Shown here one piece after another: positions 10,051 to 12,585 of a DNA stretch of 12,585 bases (positions are counted from its first letter, which is position 1; each line of letters opens with the position of its first letter). Position numbers and translations under genes: made by a program. Origin of the DNA: Leptospira ellisii (GTDB taxonomy: Bacteria > Spirochaetota > Leptospiria > Leptospirales > Leptospiraceae); contig NZ_NPEF01000115.1 of the NCBI RefSeq assembly GCF_002811955.1, positions 1 to 12,585 of the forward strand, in the 5' to 3' direction. The notes beneath the pieces were generated by a model. It worked only from the letters and a program-made list of their open reading frames with translations. It ran no database searches and was not told the DNA's origin.

Positions 10051-12009
10051 TTACGTTTGGTCTTCCGCCAATACGATCAGAGTGTCTTCCGAAGTAATCC
10101 GAAAGGAGTCGCCTTTTTCCGGTATCAAATGAACTCCGTATCCGGATTCTTCGTTTTTTTCTTCCGAAGAGATACGGATTCCGAAACAGGTTTCACCCCG
10201 TTTGAGCGCGGCTCCCGCTATGTCCGCGAAGCTGAGAGTGATCGGTAGGTTTTCGAAATACAGAGAGGCGGGTTTGAGATAGATTTCGCTTCCCTCCGGA
10301 CTGAATAGATTCTCGTAAACACGCATAACGTCCGGCTCCTGGGAAACCTGCGCCATCATCTTCGATACGAACTGATTGGAGATCAGAAAATCCTTTACTC
10401 CCGTTTCGAGAACGATCTCCGTATTTTCGGAATTCATAATTTCTGTGATGAGCTGCGTGTTCGGTTGATTGCCCGATTTGAACGCGTATCGTTTGAAATA
10501 TTGTCTGAATCGAAGCAGTAACGAGATCGTCTGCGCGTCGACTTCCTCTATGTTTTCCTTTTCCTCCGCGAGGAATATCACGGAATCGTAGGACTCGGGC
10601 GCGAGCCGTTTCATCACCGATTCCTGGGAGAGGTCCGCTTGAAAGGAGCGTAACGTGATTTTGGGATATTTCTTCTTGAGTTTGAGAACGGAAGATTTGA
10701 ATTCGTCGTCGATCTGTTTTACGAGCACGTCGATCGTGGATCCCGGCGACACGAACTTCGCGTATTCCTCCACGATCAGAGGGCTTTTGGAATTCCAACC
10801 CACGATGAGTTGTTTGTCCACGGGGTTTGTCCTTTTTTTTCTGGGCTGCGGAAAGTCCTTAGGAGACGCAACGGGCGAGGAAAGATAACGGATTTTGGAA
10901 TCGTCTTCCGAGAGCAGAACGGCGTCCTCCGAATTTTCCGGGACGTAATCGGAGGAGGGATTGAGCAGGATTTCCCCGTCCTCCTTTCTGAATCCCAGCG
11001 GAACCGATTCGTTAAACCGAAACGAAATTTCCCGAAAATTCAAACCGCCCCATCCGGCCGACGGTTTGTAGAAATAAATCTCGTCCCCTTCGAATCCCAC
11101 GAGATTGGAATATACCACCGCAAGTCCCGAAGTTCTGGAGGTTTGAACGAGCAGTTTGGCGAGAATGGTTCTTTCGTCCATCACCTGGATCGAATCGGAT
11201 AATTCCTGCGCGATTCTCCGGTTTTCTTCGCTGTATAATTCCGCGACGATAGGAGGCAGTTCGCGTTCGGATCCGCCTAACGCGACTAAGGCCATCAGCG
11301 TTTTTAATACCTTGGCGTCTCCTATGTTTCTACCTTCTTTGGAATCCTCTTCCCCGGAAGAGTTGAGCACCAAAACGGATTTCGCCTTTCCTGCGTTGAC
11401 TTTTCTTAACGAATGCAAACTGGACGGTGTTCCGGATCGGGTAATGATCTTCGTCGTTTTTCTTTCCTGCAGATTTTCCGCGAGGTAGTCGTCCATTTCC
11501 TCCTTATCCTCTTCGGCGAGAATCGTTACGACCGCCCGCGATTCGGACTCGTTTGCTTCGATCAGTTCCTTTACGATTTCCACGACCCGGATGCCGAATC
11601 CCAGTATGATCGTATGATCATTTTCTAATACGTCGCTCTTTCCCTTTCGCAGATCCTGGATCTTTTGGTCGAATTGATTGGTGATAAACGCGACCAAACT
11701 CGAAAAAAGGACCAATCCTAAAAACACGGTCAGTATTCCGGTGGTTTTGTTGAACCAGTTGGATTCCCCGTCCTCGGCTACGGCGCCCGCGTCGGATATC
11801 TGTAAAAATACCCTCCATAAAAATTCTCCGGAACCTTGGATGGATTCGTCCGGAAACATCAGACCGCCCAATACGCGGACGATCGATAAGAATAGGAACG
11901 CGATCAAAAACAGAGTGATCAAGGCGATGAAAACGGAACCTCCGCCTCTGGACATAAAGTTGTCGAAGTGATATCGGAGTTTGTCGGAGAATTTCGGATT
12001 GGATTTCAT
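10051..12009 (-). CDS. CASTOR/POLLUX-type ion channel with RCK-like domains
   Basis: The 652-residue protein resembles the plant nuclear-envelope channels CASTOR and POLLUX/DMI1 and their bacterial relatives. It has a membrane segment at about 26-48, a pore region with SDAGAVA (72-78) at the position of the plant ADAGNHA/ADSGNHA filter, and a second membrane segment at about 91-111. Next comes the family linker RKGKSDVLENDHTIILGFG (121-139), which runs into a Rossmann-type RCK domain. A second RCK-like unit begins at QLIVGWN (400-406). Plant homologues conduct cations, with Ca2+ or K+ selectivity proposed; here ion and ligand are unknown. The protein would sit in the inner membrane with its RCK domains in the cytoplasm, probably as a tetramer. 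Between the RCK units (about 350-398) is a low-complexity acidic then basic linker. The ATG lacks a clear ribosome site. Repeat-rich DNA precedes it and a long hairpin follows. Confidence 0.87.
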   Translation of the reverse strand: MKSNPKFSDKLRYHFDNFMSRGGGSVFIALITLFLIAFLFLSIVRVLGGLMFPDESIQGSGEFLWRVFLQISDAGAVAEDGESNWFNKTTGILTVFLGLVLFSSLVAFITNQFDQKIQDLRKGKSDVLENDHTIILGFGIRVVEIVKELIEANESESRAVVTILAEEDKEEMDDYLAENLQERKTTKIITRSGTPSSLHSLRKVNAGKAKSVLVLNSSGEEDSKEGRNIGDAKVLKTLMALVALGGSERELPPIVAELYSEENRRIAQELSDSIQVMDERTILAKLLVQTSRTSGLAVVYSNLVGFEGDEIYFYKPSAGWGGLNFREISFRFNESVPLGFRKEDGEILLNPSSDYVPENSEDAVLLSEDDSKIRYLSSPVASPKDFPQPRKKRTNPVDKQLIVGWNSKSPLIVEEYAKFVSPGSTIDVLVKQIDDEFKSSVLKLKKKYPKITLRSFQADLSQESVMKRLAPESYDSVIFLAEEKENIEEVDAQTISLLLRFRQYFKRYAFKSGNQPNTQLITEIMNSENTEIVLETGVKDFLISNQFVSKMMAQVSQEPDVMRVYENLFSPEGSEIYLKPASLYFENLPITLSFADIAGAALKRGETCFGIRISSEEKNEESGYGVHLIPEKGDSFRITSEDTLIVLAEDQT

Positions 12010-12036
12010 GCGTGGAGAATGGAATTTTATCCCTGC

Positions 12037-12068
12037 ATTTTATCAAATGGAAAATAAATTCTTGTTAA
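12037..12068 (-). promoter_or_regulatory. Candidate promoter of the ion channel gene
   Basis: On the minus strand TTAACA (12063-12068) is followed after 18 bp by GATAAA (12039-12044), with TAAAAT overlapping it two bases further on. The position would give a leader of about 20-25 nt. The hexamers are only partial matches to the housekeeping consensus. Confidence 0.25.
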
Positions 12069-12078
12069 AAATTCGAAA

Positions 12079-12205
12079 TGTAGGAACTCCCCGTAGCACT
12101 CGATTGCGCTGAGGTTGGTGGATGTTCTTGTGCGGTGTGGGAACTCCCTCGGAAGATCGGTTTCACGGAGGTTTCCCGTTTCCGTCCGCGTGGGAACTCA
12201 CACGG
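12079..12205. repeat. Three copies of the GGAACTC palindromic repeat in the channel-DUF3995 gap
   Basis: The 285-bp gap (12010-12294) contains TGTAGGAACTCCCCG (12079-12093), TGTGGGAACTCCCTCGG (12136-12152) and CGTGGGAACTCACACGG (12189-12205), spaced 57 and 53 bp apart. The third can fold as CCGCGTG/CACACGG with one mismatch around GGAACT. A half-copy, CTCCTACAAA, is at 12251. The middle copy is shared exactly with 3364-3379. Apart from these repeats and the flanking control elements I see no gene in the gap. Confidence 0.6.
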
Positions 12206-12213
12206 TTTACTTT

Positions 12214-12232
12214 AAAAAGGGCTTTTCCCCTT
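12214..12232 (-). terminator. Possible terminator of the DUF3995 gene
   Basis: Read on the minus strand, AAGGG, a 6-nt loop GAAAAG, CCCTT and three more T residues form a short stem with a T-run about 62 nt after the stop codon of the DUF3995 gene. The stem is only 5 bp, so the call is tentative. Confidence 0.35.
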
Positions 12233-12294
12233 CACTCATTCGCGAAAATTCTCCTACAAATTCCTATTCGTTCCGACGAATGTCCGAATTTCGA

Positions 12295-12585
12295 CTACGG
12301 CGCCGACAAAAATAAACAGAAGGAAAGAAATGCGCATAAGGGGGAATAAAACTTCGTATCGAGTTCCGCAAAACCGGTTCCCTTTACGTTCTTAAAAAAG
12401 CCCACCAGACGGAAATCTCCGATCGCCCGCAAAAGAAAAACGAAGGATAGAAAGTAGGTTCCGTATCGGATGACAGGTTCTGCGATCGGAAGGAGAGGAT
12501 GAATTCTCGATCCGATCGGAAACAGAGAAGCGCCGAACAAGAGTAAGGCGACCAACAGGGTGGAACCTTTTCCCGGTACGAAAAC
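12295..12585 (-). CDS. DUF3995 family membrane protein, C-terminal part
   Basis: The open frame enters from the right edge of the window and gives the last 96 residues. It begins with PGKGSTL, then has two hydrophobic segments (about residues 9-23 and 39-54 of the visible part) joined by a loop. Next comes the family's signature FLLRAIGDFRLVGFFK, followed by KGTGFAELDTKFYSPLCAFLSF and a final hydrophobic segment. This pattern, LLRAxGDFRxxGFFK followed by T-x-FAxxDT-x-x-YSPLC, matches DUF3995, a family of small multi-pass membrane proteins of unknown function, typically about 140-160 residues. About 50 N-terminal residues are therefore probably outside the window. A shorter reading starting at TTG near 12555 would omit the conserved PGxGS segment and is unlikely. 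The gene is separated from the channel gene by the repeat-rich gap. Confidence 0.85.
   Translation of the reverse strand, partial: VFVPGKGSTLLVALLLFGASLFPIGSRIHPLLPIAEPVIRYGTYFLSFVFLLRAIGDFRLVGFFKNVKGTGFAELDTKFYSPLCAFLSFCLFLSAP

Noticed and set aside
12079..12205. CRISPR array suggested by three similar repeats spaced about 55 bp
   Set aside because: The copies are short, not identical, also occur elsewhere in other orientations, and no cas genes are present.
12115..12349. Two overlapping plus-strand open frames of 66 and 75 codons
   Set aside because: Both are made largely of the palindromic repeats and overlap the end of the DUF3995 gene; no ribosome sites or domains support them.

Overview
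The window looks like chromosomal DNA of a spirochaete, most likely a Leptospira species. The base composition is nearly even, the genes are compact, there is a lipoprotein-type hypothetical gene, and short GGGAACTCC palindromes of a type I associate with Leptospira intergenic DNA are scattered through it. The genus call is an inference; no rRNA, tRNA or marker gene is present to fix it.

Left part (1-4905) is all on the minus strand. In transcription order it holds an amidase-signature hydrolase, a 164-bp gap containing repeats, a Gfo/Idh/MocA oxidoreductase with an unusual in-frame insertion, an ABC1/UbiB-type atypical kinase, and the first 107 codons of lipoprotein signal peptidase (lspA). 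The last three are packed tightly (11-bp gap, then a GTGA stop/start overlap) and look like one transcription unit.

Middle part (5068-8918) is on the plus strand: an exported ankyrin-repeat protein, a 514-bp AT-richer stretch without a convincing gene, an N6-adenine DNA methyltransferase of the TaqI/Eco57I type with no visible nuclease partner, and a DUF2461 protein. The 514-bp stretch is the strangest non-coding DNA here. It carries four GTATAC palindromes at near-regular spacing and a stem-loop whose ends match the integron attC core consensus, and it may mark an acquired segment.

Right part (8911-12585) is back on the minus strand: the end of a DUF3995 membrane protein, a repeat-rich 285-bp gap, a CASTOR/POLLUX-type ion channel with two RCK-like domains, and a probable surface or periplasmic protein with a PPC-like beta domain. 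This last gene converges on, and overlaps by 8 bp, the DUF2461 gene.

No complete new multi-gene system is evident. The best leads are the repeat-derived-looking insertion inside the oxidoreductase, the GTATAC/attC-like region ahead of the lone methyltransferase, and the plant-symbiosis-type ion channel.
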